Assembly: GCF_000282315.2 (NCBI RefSeq)
Contig: NZ_AKJN02000006.1
Span: 682,001-746,000 of the forward strand
DNA length: 64,000 nt
DNA from: Pseudomonas sp. GM41(2012)
GTDB taxonomy: Bacteria; Pseudomonadota; Gammaproteobacteria; Pseudomonadales; Pseudomonadaceae
Reading direction: 5' to 3'
Shown here: in pieces, positions 25,345 to 36,499 of the stretch
Numbering within the stretch: position 1 is the stretch's first letter
How the letters are laid out: each line of letters starts with the position of its first letter
Position numbers and translations under genes: made by a program
Notes under the pieces: generated by a model
The model's input: only the letters and a program-made list of their open reading frames with translations
Told to the model about the DNA's origin: nothing
Databases searched by the model: none

Positions 25345-28300
25345 ATGGACCTCAACCGTCGTCAGTTCTTCAAGGTCGCTGGTATCGGCCTTGCGGGCTC
25401 GAGCCTCGGCGCGCTGGGCATGGCCCCCGCGACTGCCTTCGCCGAGCAGGTGCGCCACTTCAAGCTTGCCCACACCCATGAAACCCGCAACACCTGCCCG
25501 TACTGCTCGGTCGGCTGCGGCGTGATCATGTACAGCCAGGGCGATGCGGCCAAGAACGTCGCGCAAAACATCATCCACATCGAAGGCGATTCCGACCACC
25601 CGGTCAACCGCGGCACCCTGTGCCCCAAAGGTGCCGGCCTGCTGGACTTCATTCACAGCCCCGGCCGCCTGCAATACCCGCAAGTGCGCAAACCCGGCAC
25701 CACCGAGTGGACGCGTATCTCCTGGGATGAAGCGCTCGATCGCGTCGCCGACCTGATGAAGGCCGACCGCGACGCCAACTTCATCGAGAAGAACGCCCAG
25801 GGCCAAATGGTGAACCGCTGGCTGACCACCGGTTTCCTCGCGGCCTCAGCGGCGTCCAACGAAGCCGGTTACATCACCCACAAGGTGGTTCGCAGTCTCG
25901 GCATGCTGGGGTTTGATAACCAGGCGCGTGTCTGACACGGCCCGACGGTGGCAAGTCTTGCCCCGACGTACGGCCGTGGTGCCATGACCAATACCTGGAC
26001 CGATATCGGTAACGCGAATCTGATCCTGGTGATGGGCGGCAACGCAGCAGAAGCGCACCCGTGCGGCTTCAAATGGGTGACCGAAGCCAAGGCGCACAAC
26101 AAGGCCCGCTTGATCGTGGTCGATCCGCGTTTTACCCGGACCGCCTCGGTGGCCGACTATTACGCGCCGATTCGCACCGGCACCGACATCGCCTTCATGG
26201 GCGGGCTGATCAACTACCTGCTGACCGAAAACAAAATCCAGCACGAGTACGTGCACGCCTATACCGACGTGTCATTCATCGTTAAAGCCGGGTTTGGCTT
26301 CGAGGACGGGATCTTCAGCGGCTACGACGCGGCCAAACGCAGCTACACGGACAAGTCCGGCTGGGGTTATGAAATCGGTGAGGACGGCTTTGTCAAAGTC
26401 GACCCGACCCTGCACGACCCGCGCTGCGTCTATCAATTGATGAAGACCCATTACAGCCGCTACACCATCGAACTGGCCAGCCAGATTTGTGGCATGCCAG
26501 TCGACTCCATGCGCAAGATCTGGGAAGAAATCGCCACCTGCTCGCAACCGGGCAAGACCATGACGATTCTCTACGCGCTGGGCTGGACCCAGCACTCGAT
26601 CGGTTCGCAGATCATTCGCAGCGCGGCCATGGTGCAATTGCTGCTGGGCAACGTCGGCATGCCGGGCGGGGGCGTCAATGCCTTGCGCGGGCACTCCAAC
26701 ATCCAGGGGCTGACCGACCTCGGTTTGCTGTCCAATGCGCTGCCGGGCTATCTGACCTTGCCGCAGGATGCGGAGCAGGATTACAACGCCTACATCGTCA
26801 AGCGCACGCAAAAACCGTTGCGGCCGGGGCAGCTGTCCTACTGGCAGAACTACGGCAAGTTCCACGTCAGCCTGATGAAAGCCTGGTACGGCGCGAATGC
26901 CACGCTCGAAAACCGCTGGGCTTATGACTATCTGCCAAAACTCGACATCCCGAACTACGACATCCTCAAAGTGTTCGACCTGATGGGCCAAGGCAAGGTC
27001 AACGGCTACATGTGCCAGGGCTTCAACCCTATCGCTGCGTTGCCTGATAAAAACCGGGTGATGGCGGCACTGGCCAAGCTGAAGTGGCTGGTGGTGATGG
27101 ACCCGCTGTCCACCGAAACCTCGGAGTTCTGGCGCAATGTCGGGCCGTACAACGACGTTGAAACCGCTGGCATCCAGACCGAAGTGATTCGCCTGCCCAC
27201 CACGTGTTTCGCCGAAGAAGACGGCTCTCTGGTCAACAGCAGCCGCTGGCTGCAATGGCACTGGAAAGGCGCCGACGGCCCTGGCGAAGCGCGCACCGAT
27301 ATACGGATCATGAGCGAGCTGTTTATCCGTCTGCGTCAGCGTTACCAGGCCAACGGCGGCGCTTATGCCGAACCGATCCTCAAACTGTCCTGGCCCTACA
27401 AAATCGCCGAAGAGCCCTCGCCGGAAGAGCTGGCCAAGGAAATCAACGGCTATGCCACCGCTGACTTCACCGACGCTACCGGCGCGGCGATCAAGGGCAA
27501 CGCGCAACTGGCCGGTTTCGGCCAGCTCAAGGACGACGGCAGTACAGCTTCCGGTTGCTGGATTTTCTGCGGCAGCTGGACTGAGGCGGGCAACCAGATG
27601 GCCCGGCGCGACAACAGCGATCCGTATGGCATGAAGCAACACCAGGGCTGGGCCTGGGCCTGGCCGGCGAACCGGCGGATTCTCTACAACCGCGCTTCGT
27701 GCGACCCGCAAGGCAAGCCATGGGACGAAAAAAAACGCCTGGTGTGGTGGAACGGCAAAGTCTGGAGCGGCACCGATGTGCCGGACTTCAAGGCCGACTC
27801 GCCACCGGAAGCCGGGATGAATCCGTTCATCATGAACCCGGAAGGCGTGGCGCGGTTCTTTGCCGTCGACAAGATGAACGAAGGACCTTTCCCCGAGCAC
27901 TACGAGCCGTTCGAAACACCGATCGGCATCAACCCGCTGCACCCGCAAAACAAGAAAGCCACCAGCAACCCGGCGGCGCGGATCTTCGATTCGGTATGGG
28001 ATTCCTTAGGCGTGGCCAAGGACTATCCGTATGCCGCGACCAGCTACCGGCTGACCGAGCATTTCCACTTCTGGAGCAAGCATTGCAAGCTCAACGCGAT
28101 CTCCCAACCCGAGCAGTTCGTCGAGATCGGTGAAGTGTTGGCCAAGGAAAAAGGCATCGTCGCTGGCGACCGGGTTCGTGTCAGTTCCAAGCGCGGACAT
28201 ATAGAAGCGGTGGCGGTGGTGACCAAGCGGATTCGTCCGCTGCAGGTCAACAATCAGGTGGTGCACCAGATCGGTATCCCGCTGCACTGGGGGTTTACCG

Positions 28301-28410
28301 GGCTCACGCGTCACGGTTACCTGACCAACACCCTGGTGCCGTTCCTCGGCGATGGCAACACTCAGACCCCGGAATCCAAGTCATTCCTGGTCAATGTGGA
28401 GAAAGTCTAA
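25345..28410 (+). CDS. fdnG: Formate dehydrogenase-N alpha subunit, selenoprotein FdnG
   Basis: Catalytic molybdopterin subunit that oxidises formate on the periplasmic side, 1021 residues including selenocysteine. A Tat signal (NRRQFFKVAGIGLAGSSLG) is followed by a 4Fe-4S site (NTCPYCSVGC...LCPKGAG). The in-frame UGA at 25933-25935 (residue 197) is read as Sec in the context ARV-U-HGPTVAS, the normal active-site position. Both ORF pieces are in the same frame and the UGA is followed by a SECIS hairpin, so it is one gene, not a nonsense mutant. Automatic callers would split it at 25935. fdnH starts at the next base. Confidence 0.97.
25933..25970 (+). promoter_or_regulatory. Selenocysteine codon and bacterial SECIS element
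   Basis: UGA (25933-25935) is followed by CACGGCCCGAC and then a hairpin at 25947-25964: GG, bulged U, GGCAA paired with UUGCC and CC, loop GUC. The bulged U and the GU in the apical loop are the features SelB recognises in the E. coli fdnG and fdhF elements. selB itself lies 6.5 kb downstream. Confidence 0.9.
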
Positions 28411-29346
28411 ATGGCCAGCCAAGACATCATCGCCCGTTCGGCCACCACGACCGTCCCGTCCTCGGTACGCAATCAAGAGGAAGTGGCCAAGCTGATCGAC
28501 ACCACCAAGTGCATCGGCTGCAAGGCTTGTCAGGTCGCCTGCTCGGAATGGAACGAGCTGCGCGACGATGTCGGCCACAACCTTGGCACCTACGACAACC
28601 CACAGGACCTGAGCGCAGAAACCTGGACCTTGATGCGCTTCACCGAGCATGAAACCGACGCTGGCAACCTGGAGTGGCTGATTCGCAAGGACGGCTGCAT
28701 GCACTGCGCGGAGCCCGGCTGCCTGGCGGCGTGCCCGAGTCCGGGGGCGATCATCAAGCACGCCAATGGCATCGTCGATTTCGACCAGGACCATTGCATC
28801 GGCTGCGGGTATTGCATCACCGGTTGCCCGTTCAATATCCCGCGAATCTCGCAAAAGGATCACAAGGCCTACAAATGCACATTGTGCTCGGACCGGGTGG
28901 CGGTGGGGCTGGAGCCAGCCTGCGTCAAAACCTGCCCGACCGGCGCCATTGTGTTCGGCACCAAGGACGACATGAAAGAACACGCGGCCGAAAGGATCGT
29001 CGACCTCAAGAGCCGTGGCTTCGACAACGCTGGCCTGTATGACCCCGAAGGTGTCGGCGGCACCCACGTCATGTACGTGCTGCACCACGCCGACACACCG
29101 AAGTTGTATGCCGGCCTGCCGAGCGCTCCGACCATCAGTCCGCTGGTGGAGTTGTGGAAAGGCGTGAGCAAACCCTTGGGATTGCTGGCCATGGGTTTGG
29201 CGGTGCTGGCCGGGTTCTTCCACTACGTGCGGGTCGGGCCGCAACTGGTCGAGGAGGACGAACTGCCGACCACCGTTGATCCTGCGGTGCATGAAGTCGA
29301 TCCGTCGGTACATACCTTTGATCCGCGCGGGGAGGACAGACCATGA
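28411..29346 (+). CDS. fdnH: Formate dehydrogenase-N beta (iron-sulfur) subunit
   Basis: Electron-transfer subunit of 311 aa carrying electrons from FdnG to the cytochrome b subunit. Four ferredoxin-type Cys clusters are seen ([71 protein letters not shown]). A C-terminal membrane anchor lies near residues 252-270 ([17 protein letters not shown]). The start immediately follows the fdnG stop and its own stop overlaps the fdnI start. Confidence 0.96.
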   Translation: MASQDIIARSATTTVPSSVRNQEEVAKLIDTTKCIGCKACQVACSEWNELRDDVGHNLGTYDNPQDLSAETWTLMRFTEHETDAGNLEWLIRKDGCMHCAEPGCLAACPSPGAIIKHANGIVDFDQDHCIGCGYCITGCPFNIPRISQKDHKAYKCTLCSDRVAVGLEPACVKTCPTGAIVFGTKDDMKEHAAERIVDLKSRGFDNAGLYDPEGVGGTHVMYVLHHADTPKLYAGLPSAPTISPLVELWKGVSKPLGLLAMGLAVLAGFFHYVRVGPQLVEEDELPTTVDPAVHEVDPSVHTFDPRGEDRP

Positions 29347-29996
29347 TCCGCAGACAGATCCTGCGCTACACCTCGAACCAGCGCACCAATCACTGGCTGG
29401 TGGCGATCTTTTTCTTGATGGCGGCGCTGTCGGGGCTGGCGTTGTTCCATCCGGCACTGTTCTGGCTGAGCAATCTGTTTGGCGGTGGGCCGTGGACGCG
29501 CATTCTGCATCCGTTCATGGGCGTGGTGATGTTCGTCCTGTTCCTGGGATTGGTGATTCACTTCTTCCGGGCGAACTTCTTTATCAGCAATGACCGCTTG
29601 TGGCTGCGACGCGTCGGGCGGGTGATCAAGAACGAGGAAGAGGGCGTGCCGCCCATCGGCAAGTACAACCCTGGGCAGAAGCTGCTGTTCTGGACCTTGC
29701 TGATTTGCATGCTGGTGCTGTTGTTCAGCGGCTTGGTGATCTGGCGCGCGTATTTCAGCGAGTACTTCGGCATCACCAGCATTCGTTGGGCGATGCTGCT
29801 GCATGCGTTGGCGGGTTTCATCCTGGTGCTGAGCATCATTGTTCACATCTACGCCGGCATCTGGATCAAGGGTTCGGTCAGCGCCATGACGCATGGCTGG
29901 GTCAGCCGCGCCTGGGCGAAAAAACACCATGAACTCTGGTACCGCGAAGTGACCCGCGACGAGCACCCCGATCGGCCGATCAGCAAAAAAGGATAA
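29343..29996 (+). CDS. fdnI: Formate dehydrogenase-N gamma subunit, cytochrome b556
   Basis: Membrane di-heme subunit (217 aa) that passes electrons to quinone. It has four hydrophobic spans, and candidate heme His residues include [31 protein letters not shown] and IVHIYAGIW. Its ATG overlaps the fdnH stop (ATGA), indicating translational coupling. Confidence 0.95.
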   Translation: MIRRQILRYTSNQRTNHWLVAIFFLMAALSGLALFHPALFWLSNLFGGGPWTRILHPFMGVVMFVLFLGLVIHFFRANFFISNDRLWLRRVGRVIKNEEEGVPPIGKYNPGQKLLFWTLLICMLVLLFSGLVIWRAYFSEYFGITSIRWAMLLHALAGFILVLSIIVHIYAGIWIKGSVSAMTHGWVSRAWAKKHHELWYREVTRDEHPDRPISKKG

Positions 29997-30000
29997 CCCC

Positions 30001-30927
30001 TTGGCGACGATTCTTGAGCCTGGCGAGATCGAAGCGGCGGCGAGCTCGCCGCCGTTTCTGCACCTGCCACCGAACAACCTGTTCACCTTGCGCGCCTTGC
30101 GCCTGGAGCGTCTGGTCGACGGCCATCCATTGGCCGATTACCTGCGGCTGGTGACCGGTCTGTGCCACGTGCAGCAGGGGCTGATGGACGATCCGCCCGT
30201 GGCCGCCGTGCCCGATCCCGAACGTATGCGCGTGTGCCAGCAACACGGCTTGCCGCCGTTCGCCGCCGACAGTCTGGTACGCGAAGACCATTGGCTGCCT
30301 TACCTCGAAGCCCTGTTGCAGCGTTACCAGCCACCGCCGCAACCGGCCGTGGAAAAAGCCGTGGCGACCTTGCGCAGCGCCAACGTCGGGCAACGCAAGG
30401 CTTGGGCGATTGCGCTGGTCAGCGGCCAGTTCGCCTTGCTGCCCGCCGCCGTGGTGCCGTTTCTCGGCGCGGCGTTGCAGGTGGCCTGGAGTCATTGGCT
30501 GCTGAGCACACCGGACCTTGCGCTGAAACCCGGCGACAGTCTCAGTCAGTGCCCGGCCTGCGGTTCACCGGCCATGGCCGGGGTGATTCGCCATCGCGGC
30601 AAGTACAACGGCTTGCGGTATCTGGTGTGCTCGCTGTGTGCCTGCGAATGGCATGTGGTGCGGGTCAAGTGCGTGTATTGCGAACAAAGCAAAGGCCTTG
30701 AATACGTCAGCCTCGATGATGACCGCCACGCCGCCAATCAGGCCCCGTTGCGCGCGGAGGTCTGTCCCGGCTGCCACAGCTACCTGAAACTGCTTTACCT
30801 GGAAAACGACGCCGAGGCCGAAGCGCTGTCGACGGACCTGACCAGCCTGCTGCTGGACATGCGTCTGGAGCAGGAAGGCTACCAGCGTCCGGCGCCTAAT
30901 CTGTTGCTCGCACCGGGAGGTGACTGA
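30001..30927 (+). CDS. fdhE: Formate dehydrogenase accessory protein FdhE
   Basis: Cytoplasmic maturation factor for Fdn/Fdo-type formate dehydrogenase, 308 aa. The C-terminal half has rubredoxin-like iron/zinc-binding pairs CPACGSPAMAG, CSLCACEW, CVYC and CPGCHSYL. The start is TTG at 30001 with AAGGA upstream and only a 4-bp gap after fdnI, so it is part of the operon. The family is well conserved directly after fdnGHI in Pseudomonas. Confidence 0.93.
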   Translation: MATILEPGEIEAAASSPPFLHLPPNNLFTLRALRLERLVDGHPLADYLRLVTGLCHVQQGLMDDPPVAAVPDPERMRVCQQHGLPPFAADSLVREDHWLPYLEALLQRYQPPPQPAVEKAVATLRSANVGQRKAWAIALVSGQFALLPAAVVPFLGAALQVAWSHWLLSTPDLALKPGDSLSQCPACGSPAMAGVIRHRGKYNGLRYLVCSLCACEWHVVRVKCVYCEQSKGLEYVSLDDDRHAANQAPLRAEVCPGCHSYLKLLYLENDAEAEALSTDLTSLLLDMRLEQEGYQRPAPNLLLAPGGD

Positions 30928-31003
30928 GCTATCCCTTTAAGCTATCCCTGCGAGCTCAGCGGCTACACTCAGGCGCTACGGTCAACGTTTGTGGGAGCGC
31001 CTG

Positions 31004-32431
31004 ATGTCTTCCAGATCCGCCAGTGTTTCAACCCTGCGGCTGCCTTCTATCGACAGCTTGCTGCGCCATCCCGCCTGTCAGCCATTGGCCGAGCGTTACG
31101 GGCGTGATGCACTGCTGGCCAGCCTGCGGCAATTGCTCGATGACTTGCGTGAACCGGTGGTTTCAGGGCAACTCGACGCCATTGAAATCGCGCCTGAAGC
31201 GTTAGCGGGCAGGGCGGGTGAACGCTTGGCCAGTCAGCATCGCAGCAACGTGCGCCGGGTGTTCAATCTCACGGGCACGGTGCTGCACACCAATCTTGGG
31301 CGAGCGTTGTTGCCGGAGGAAGCCATCGAAGCGCTGCAGAGGGCGGCCCGTTATCCACTCAATCTGGAATTCGATCTAAACAGCGGCAAGCGCGGCGACC
31401 GTGACGATCTGATCGAAGGCCTGATCCGCGAGCTGACCGGCGCCGAGGCGGTGACGGTGGTCAACAACAACGCCGCTGCGGTGTTGCTGGCGCTCAACAG
31501 CCTGGGCGCGCGCAAGGAAGGCATCATTTCCCGGGGCGAACTGATCGAAATCGGTGGTTCCTTCCGCATTCCCGACATCATGGCCAGGGCCGGGGTCAGG
31601 CTCCACGAAGTCGGCACCACCAATCGCACTCATGCCCGCGATTACGAGGCGGCCATCGGCCCGCGTAGCGGCTTGGTGATGCGCGTCCATGCGAGCAACT
31701 ACAACATCGAAGGCTTCACCGCGCGGGTGCCGACCGCCGAGTTGGCGCAACTTGCGCATCAACACGGCTTGCCATTGCTTGAAGACCTCGGCAGCGGCAG
31801 CCTGCTGGACTTGACGCGCTGGGGCTTGCCCGCCGAACCGACGGTGCGCCAGGCGCTGGTCGATGGTGCAGACATCGTCACTTTCAGCGGCGACAAGTTA
31901 CTGGGTGGCCCCCAGGCCGGGTTGATTGTCGGCCGCAAAGACCTGATCGCGAAGATCAAGAAGAATCCACTCAAACGCGCCTTGCGGGTCGACAAACTGA
32001 CCCTGGCCGCCCTCGAAGCGGTGTTGGCGCTGTACCGCGACCCTGATCGTCTGGCCGAACGGTTGCCGAGTTTGCGCCTGCTGACCCGGCCCCAGGCGGA
32101 CATCCTCGCCCAGGCTGAACGCCTGCAACCCTCGCTGGCCAAAGCCTTGGGCGATGGCTGGAGCGTCAGCGCAGTACCGGCGCTGGGCATGATCGGCAGC
32201 GGCAGCCAACCGGTGGCGCGATTGCCGAGTGCAGCTTTATGCCTGCGACCGCACGTGTCCAATCGTCTTCGCGGACGGCAGCTGCACGGTCTGGAAGCGG
32301 TCCTGCGTGCGTTGCCGATTCCGGTGCTCGGGCGCATTGATAACGATGCGTTGTGGCTGGACCTGCGGCAACTGGACGATGAACCGGCGTGGCTGGCGCA
32401 ACTCGATCAAATTGCAGGAGCCGTAGCGTGA
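31004..32431 (+). CDS. selA: L-seryl-tRNA(Sec) selenium transferase SelA
   Basis: PLP enzyme (475 aa) that converts Ser-tRNA(Sec) to Sec-tRNA(Sec) using selenophosphate. The family motif [14 protein letters not shown] lies near residue 90 and the PLP-binding lysine lies in [14 protein letters not shown] (about Lys298). ATG 31004 has GGGAG at 30992-30996 with proper spacing; upstream GTG 30991 overlaps that site. selB starts inside the selA stop (GTGA). A 77-bp gap after fdhE contains a tandem AGCTATCCCT direct repeat. Confidence 0.95.
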   Translation: MSSRSASVSTLRLPSIDSLLRHPACQPLAERYGRDALLASLRQLLDDLREPVVSGQLDAIEIAPEALAGRAGERLASQHRSNVRRVFNLTGTVLHTNLGRALLPEEAIEALQRAARYPLNLEFDLNSGKRGDRDDLIEGLIRELTGAEAVTVVNNNAAAVLLALNSLGARKEGIISRGELIEIGGSFRIPDIMARAGVRLHEVGTTNRTHARDYEAAIGPRSGLVMRVHASNYNIEGFTARVPTAELAQLAHQHGLPLLEDLGSGSLLDLTRWGLPAEPTVRQALVDGADIVTFSGDKLLGGPQAGLIVGRKDLIAKIKKNPLKRALRVDKLTLAALEAVLALYRDPDRLAERLPSLRLLTRPQADILAQAERLQPSLAKALGDGWSVSAVPALGMIGSGSQPVARLPSAALCLRPHVSNRLRGRQLHGLEAVLRALPIPVLGRIDNDALWLDLRQLDDEPAWLAQLDQIAGAVA

Positions 32432-34335
32432 TCGTCGGCACCGCAGGGCACATCGACCATGGCAAGACTGCCTTGCTCCAGGCACTGACCGGCCTGCTCG
32501 GCGACCGGCGTCGGGAAGAGCGTGAACGCGGCATGACCATCGACCTCGGCTACCTCTACGCGGCGCTGGAACCGCATGCGCCCCTGACCGGTTTTATCGA
32601 TGTGCCGGGTCATGAGCGCTTCACCCACAACATGCTGGCGGGGGCTCAGGGCATTGATCTGGTGTTGCTGGTGGTCGCGGCCGACGACGGCGTCATGCCG
32701 CAGACTCGCGAACACCTGGCCATCGTTGAACTGCTGGGTATCCCTCGGGCGCTGGTGGCGATCAGCAAATGCGACCGGGTCGAACCGTTGAGAGTGCAAG
32801 CCGTTCGCGATCAGGTCCAGACATTGCTGGCGCCGGGGCCTTATGCCAACGCGCCGCAGATTGCGCTGTCGAGTGTGACCGGGGAGGGCGTCGAGACCTT
32901 GCGACAGGCTTTGCTCGAGGCGCAGCGGGAAATCGTTCAACGCAGCACCAGCGGCGGTTTTCGCCTGGCGATTGACCGTGCCTTCAGCGTGGCAGGCGTC
33001 GGTATCGTGGTGACCGGCACTGCGTTGTCTGGCGTGGTGGCCGTGGGCGATACGCTGAGGCTCGGCCCTCAGGGCAAACCGGTTCGCGTGCGCGGCCTGC
33101 ATGCGCAGAGTCAGGCTGCCGAGGTCGCAATGGCCGGACAGCGAGTGGCGTTGAACCTGAGTGCCGAACGCTTGGCCCTGGAGCAGATTCATCGCGGCCA
33201 CTGGCTGCTGGCCGAGTGGCTGTACGCGCCGACCCAGCGAGTGGATATCGATCTGCAATTGTTGGCCAGCGAACCCAAAGCCTTCGAGCACTTTCAGCCT
33301 GTGCATGTTCACGTAGGGACTCAGGACGTCACCGGCCGAGTGGCGTTGCTGGAAGGCACCCGCCTTTTGCCGGGTGAACGGATGTTCGCGCAACTGCTGT
33401 TGAATGCGCCGGTGCAGGCCGTGAAGGGCGATCCCTTGATCCTGCGTGACCAGAGCGCCCAACGCACCCTCGGCGGCGCCCGGGTGCTCGACCCGTTCGC
33501 ACCGACCCGACAACGCCGCAGCCCCGAACGGTTGGCGCAGTTACATGCCCTCGCCACAGGCCATGAGTTGGAGGAGATCCTGCCGGCGTTATTGGCCAAC
33601 AGCGACACCGGGCTCGGTCCGCAGCGTCTGGAGCGTCAGTTCAACCGCCCCCGCAACACCTGGATTTTGCCCGGTGACGTGCGACTGATCGACACCCGCC
33701 AAGGCCCGTTGCTGTTCAGTGCTGCCCGCTGGGAAGCACTGAAAGCACCGTTGCTGGAACACCTCGCACGTTTTCATCAACTGGAACCGGATCAAATGGG
33801 CCCGGACCGGGATCGCCTGCGGCGGTTCAGCGGCACAGCGCTGGACCGTCCGACGTTCATCAGCCTGCTCGACGAATTACTCGCCAGCGGGGCCATTGCG
33901 GCCAGCGGGCCATGGTTGCATTTGCCCGATCATCAGGTGCGTTTGAGCGAAGATGACGAAGCCCTGTGGCAACACTTGCAACCGTTGTTTGAACAGGCTG
34001 GTTTTGATCCGCCGTGGGTGCGCGACCTTGGCCATGACGAGGCGGTCGTGCGCTTGCTGCTGTGCAAAATGGCGAGGTTGGGATTGGTGCATCAAGTCGT
34101 CCGTGACCTGTTTTACACCGACACGATGATCCGCCGATTGGCGGCTATGCTTGTGCAACTGGCCGCGCAAAACCCGGTGATTCAGGTCACGGCGTTTCGT
34201 GATGCAGTGGGCCTGGGGCGCAAGCGCAGCATCCAGATTCTCGAATACTTCGACCGGATCGGCCTGACGCGACGGTTTGGCGACAAACGCCATATCCGCC
34301 TCGACAATGCCTTGGCCCAACGCACCGACCACTGA
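32428..34335 (+). CDS. selB: Selenocysteine-specific elongation factor SelB
   Basis: GTPase of 635 aa that delivers Sec-tRNA(Sec) to the ribosome at UGA-SECIS sites. The N-terminal EF-Tu-like G domain has [22 protein letters not shown] and the SKCD specificity motif. Beta-barrel domains follow, then C-terminal winged helices ([37 protein letters not shown]) that bind the SECIS RNA. The start is GTG 32428, overlapping the selA stop, with GCAGGAG upstream. tRNA-Sec begins 6 bp after the stop. Confidence 0.96.
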   Translation: MIVGTAGHIDHGKTALLQALTGLLGDRRREERERGMTIDLGYLYAALEPHAPLTGFIDVPGHERFTHNMLAGAQGIDLVLLVVAADDGVMPQTREHLAIVELLGIPRALVAISKCDRVEPLRVQAVRDQVQTLLAPGPYANAPQIALSSVTGEGVETLRQALLEAQREIVQRSTSGGFRLAIDRAFSVAGVGIVVTGTALSGVVAVGDTLRLGPQGKPVRVRGLHAQSQAAEVAMAGQRVALNLSAERLALEQIHRGHWLLAEWLYAPTQRVDIDLQLLASEPKAFEHFQPVHVHVGTQDVTGRVALLEGTRLLPGERMFAQLLLNAPVQAVKGDPLILRDQSAQRTLGGARVLDPFAPTRQRRSPERLAQLHALATGHELEEILPALLANSDTGLGPQRLERQFNRPRNTWILPGDVRLIDTRQGPLLFSAARWEALKAPLLEHLARFHQLEPDQMGPDRDRLRRFSGTALDRPTFISLLDELLASGAIAASGPWLHLPDHQVRLSEDDEALWQHLQPLFEQAGFDPPWVRDLGHDEAVVRLLLCKMARLGLVHQVVRDLFYTDTMIRRLAAMLVQLAAQNPVIQVTAFRDAVGLGRKRSIQILEYFDRIGLTRRFGDKRHIRLDNALAQRTDH

Positions 34336-34341
34336 TTTCAA

Positions 34342-34437
34342 GGAAGGCAATCGCGCCCGGTGGCGCGGCCGGGCTTCAAACCCGGTTGGGGACGGCATCC
34401 GTTCCCGGGCAGGTTCGACTCCGGCTGCCTTCCGCCA
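34342..34437 (+). tRNA. selC: tRNA-Sec (UCA), selC
   Basis: A 96-nt tRNA including encoded CCA. The acceptor stem is the unusual 8 bp (GGAAGGCA / TGCCTTCC). The anticodon is TCA at 34376-34378 within CTTCAAA, the long variable arm spans TTGGGGACGGCATCC and following bases, and the T-loop GGTTCGACTCC is present. It closely resembles E. coli selC. It lies 6 bp after selB and 9 bp before the end of the opposite-strand porin gene. Confidence 0.95.
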
Positions 34438-34446
34438 TTTTCCCCA

Positions 34447-35778
34447 TCAGAGATGCCCGAAGCTCAGCGGGTACTGGATGACTACATAAACCCTGTCGAT
34501 ATCATCGCCCGCCTGGGCTGTGTTGGCTCGATGCGAAACATGGGACAGCTGCACGAACAGCCCTTTGGCCGAGCCGGACTGCACGATGTAACGCAGGTCT
34601 ATGTCGCGTTCCCAATGCCGTCCGCCATCGCCTTGTTGAGGCACGTATTCATCGACTGAGTTATCGAAAAGGTTGTAGGCGCCGCCCTTGGGCGCATGGG
34701 TGCCGTCGATTTGGCTGCCCATGACGTAACGCGTCATGAAGTTCAGGCCGGGAATTCCGAAGGTGCTCAAATCGAGGTCGTAACGTGCTTGCCATGAGCG
34801 TTCATGGGCGCCGTTGAAGTCGGCGTATTTGATCGAGTTGGCCAGGTAGATCGAGTCTCCACCGACAAAATCGAACGGCGTGTCGCCATTGATTTTTTGA
34901 TAGGCCAGGGTGAAGGCATGCGCATCGACGGTGTACTTGCCCGACAGGCTGAACGCGGTGTTGTCGATGGCACCAGCCAGCGCTTTGCCGGTGTCCTGCG
35001 TGTGGTAGAGATTGGCGTCGAGGAACACCCCGGGCTGCTTCAGGTGCAGATTGGCATAGTACTGATGCCAGGTGTCGCTGAGTTCTGAGGCATAGAGCGC
35101 GCCGCCGACTGGACGTTGGGTGAACAGGTTGATGCCGAGAAACGTAATGCCTCCGGCCTCGGTGTTGGCGCCGTAGCCGTAGAAGTTGCCCTTGCCCGAA
35201 GAACTGTCCTGGTTCTTGAACGCGGTGAAATGACCGGCAACCAGATTGACGCCTTCAATTTCGTGGCTGTTTAGCAGTAATCCTGTGGCGTACTCTGGTT
35301 GTAAACGCTTGTCCGCGGTGTCGAACACCGGGGTTTCCACCATCATTTCACCGAACGCCAAGGTCGTTTGGGAGGCTCTGATTTTCAGCGCGCCACCACC
35401 ACTGGAATAGTTGTCTTCACTACGACCGTCATCATCCACGGGCAACAATCCCGTCCCGGAATGTCCTTTGCCGCCATCCAGCTTCAGCCCCACAAAGGCA
35501 TGGGCGTTGAGACCAAACCCAAGCGTGCCAGGTGTGAAACCGGACTCAAAAGCGCTGATAAAGCCTTGAGCCCACTCTTTTTTGGAACGTTTGTCCCCAG
35601 GTGAGGGGGATTGGTCTTCACTGTTGAGGTAGAAGTTGCGGCTGAGCACATCAAGCGTCGCTCCGTCCATAAACCCTTGTGCAGATTCATCAGCGATGGC
35701 TGTCCCGGCGGTACCGGCGAAGAGCACCGATAACCAGAAGGGGAACCTGGCGCGAAGGTCTTGCTTACCAAACTTCAT
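34447..35778 (-). CDS. OprD-family outer membrane porin
   Basis: Substrate-specific 18-strand porin of 443 aa. A signal peptide (LSVLFAGTAGTAIA) is followed by the OprD start, LSRNFYLNSEDQ, then KKEWAQGFISAFESGFTPG; alternating amphipathic strands follow. Substrate classes of this family are amino acids, peptides or aromatic/carboxylic acids; the sequence alone does not tell which. It is convergent with selB-selC and just downstream of a YcaC-like gene. Confidence 0.92.
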   Translation of the reverse strand: MKFGKQDLRARFPFWLSVLFAGTAGTAIADESAQGFMDGATLDVLSRNFYLNSEDQSPSPGDKRSKKEWAQGFISAFESGFTPGTLGFGLNAHAFVGLKLDGGKGHSGTGLLPVDDDGRSEDNYSSGGGALKIRASQTTLAFGEMMVETPVFDTADKRLQPEYATGLLLNSHEIEGVNLVAGHFTAFKNQDSSSGKGNFYGYGANTEAGGITFLGINLFTQRPVGGALYASELSDTWHQYYANLHLKQPGVFLDANLYHTQDTGKALAGAIDNTAFSLSGKYTVDAHAFTLAYQKINGDTPFDFVGGDSIYLANSIKYADFNGAHERSWQARYDLDLSTFGIPGLNFMTRYVMGSQIDGTHAPKGGAYNLFDNSVDEYVPQQGDGGRHWERDIDLRYIVQSGSAKGLFVQLSHVSHRANTAQAGDDIDRVYVVIQYPLSFGHL

Positions 35779-35797
35779 CGGTCAATCACCACGCAGC

Positions 35798-35829
35798 AGT
35801 GACTGCGGAATATCCGCAGTCACTCGCTT
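35798..35829. terminator. Hairpin between YcaC-like and OprD genes
   Basis: A 12-bp perfect stem (AGTGACTGCGGA 35798-35809 / TCCGCAGTCACT 35813-35824) with a 3-nt loop lies just past the leftward ycaC-like gene. The T-rich run is on the plus strand, so strand polarity is ambiguous. Confidence 0.55.
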
Positions 35830-35845
35830 TTTATAGGAAAACCGC

Positions 35846-36499
35846 TTAATGGCCTTCCGAGGCACCGAACATGGTTTTGGCGTAGATCAGGCCAAGACCG
35901 TAGGAGCCTCCGTTCGCAATCGAGGTTTTCACCGTTTCGTCATAGGTTTCGGTACGTGCCCAGTCGCGCTGGAGTTCAAGCAGGTATTGCAGCGAGGTCA
36001 TTGGGCGGGCGCCGATCTGGATCATGCGCTGCATCGCCATTTCATGGGCTTCGGTGCTGACGTCGCCACAGGCATCGGCAATCACGTAAACCTCGAAACC
36101 CTGGTCGATGGCCGACAGAGCCGGGCCCACGATGCACACAGAGGTCCACAGACCGGCGAGGACGATTTTCTGTTTGCCGAACGCGTTGACTTCGACGGCA
36201 ATGCGCTCGTCTTCCCAGGTGTTCATGCTGGTACGGTCGATGACGTTGTGTTCCGGGAACACTGACTTGATTTCGTCGAAGATCGGCCCGGAAAAGCTCT
36301 TCTCGGCGACGGTGGTCAGGATGGTCGAGACCTTGAAGCCCCGCGCGGCCTTGGCCACAAGTGCAGCGTTGTTGCGCAGGGTGACGGCGTCAATTGACTT
36401 GGTCGCAAAGGACATTTGCGACTGGTGATCGATCATGATCAGGGTGTGGTCGGAAGGGGTCAGCAGGGTTTTGCCGGGAACAGCTTTTGCGAGGGCCAT
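35846..36499 (-). CDS. ycaC: YcaC-like isochorismatase-superfamily hydrolase
   Basis: Cysteine hydrolase of 217 aa. The catalytic Asp lies in IMIDHQSQMSF, Lys in VAEKSFSGP, and the nucleophilic Cys in LWTSVCIVGPALSA, an Asp-Lys-Cys triad. YcaC proteins form octameric rings; the physiological substrate is unknown. The start is ATG 36499 because AAGGAC lies nine bases upstream; ATG 36532 lacks a ribosome site. Confidence 0.88.
   Translation of the reverse strand: MALAKAVPGKTLLTPSDHTLIMIDHQSQMSFATKSIDAVTLRNNAALVAKAARGFKVSTILTTVAEKSFSGPIFDEIKSVFPEHNVIDRTSMNTWEDERIAVEVNAFGKQKIVLAGLWTSVCIVGPALSAIDQGFEVYVIADACGDVSTEAHEMAMQRMIQIGARPMTSLQYLLELQRDWARTETYDETVKTSIANGGSYGLGLIYAKTMFGASEGH

Noticed and set aside
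25933..25935. Apparent nonsense mutation splitting formate dehydrogenase into two ORFs
   Set aside because: The UGA is at the known Sec site, both parts are in one frame, a SECIS hairpin follows, and selA, selB and selC are present.
34342..34437. tRNA-Sec as an attachment site of a genomic island
   Set aside because: No integrase or duplicated tRNA end is visible nearby, and both sides hold ordinary Pseudomonas genes.
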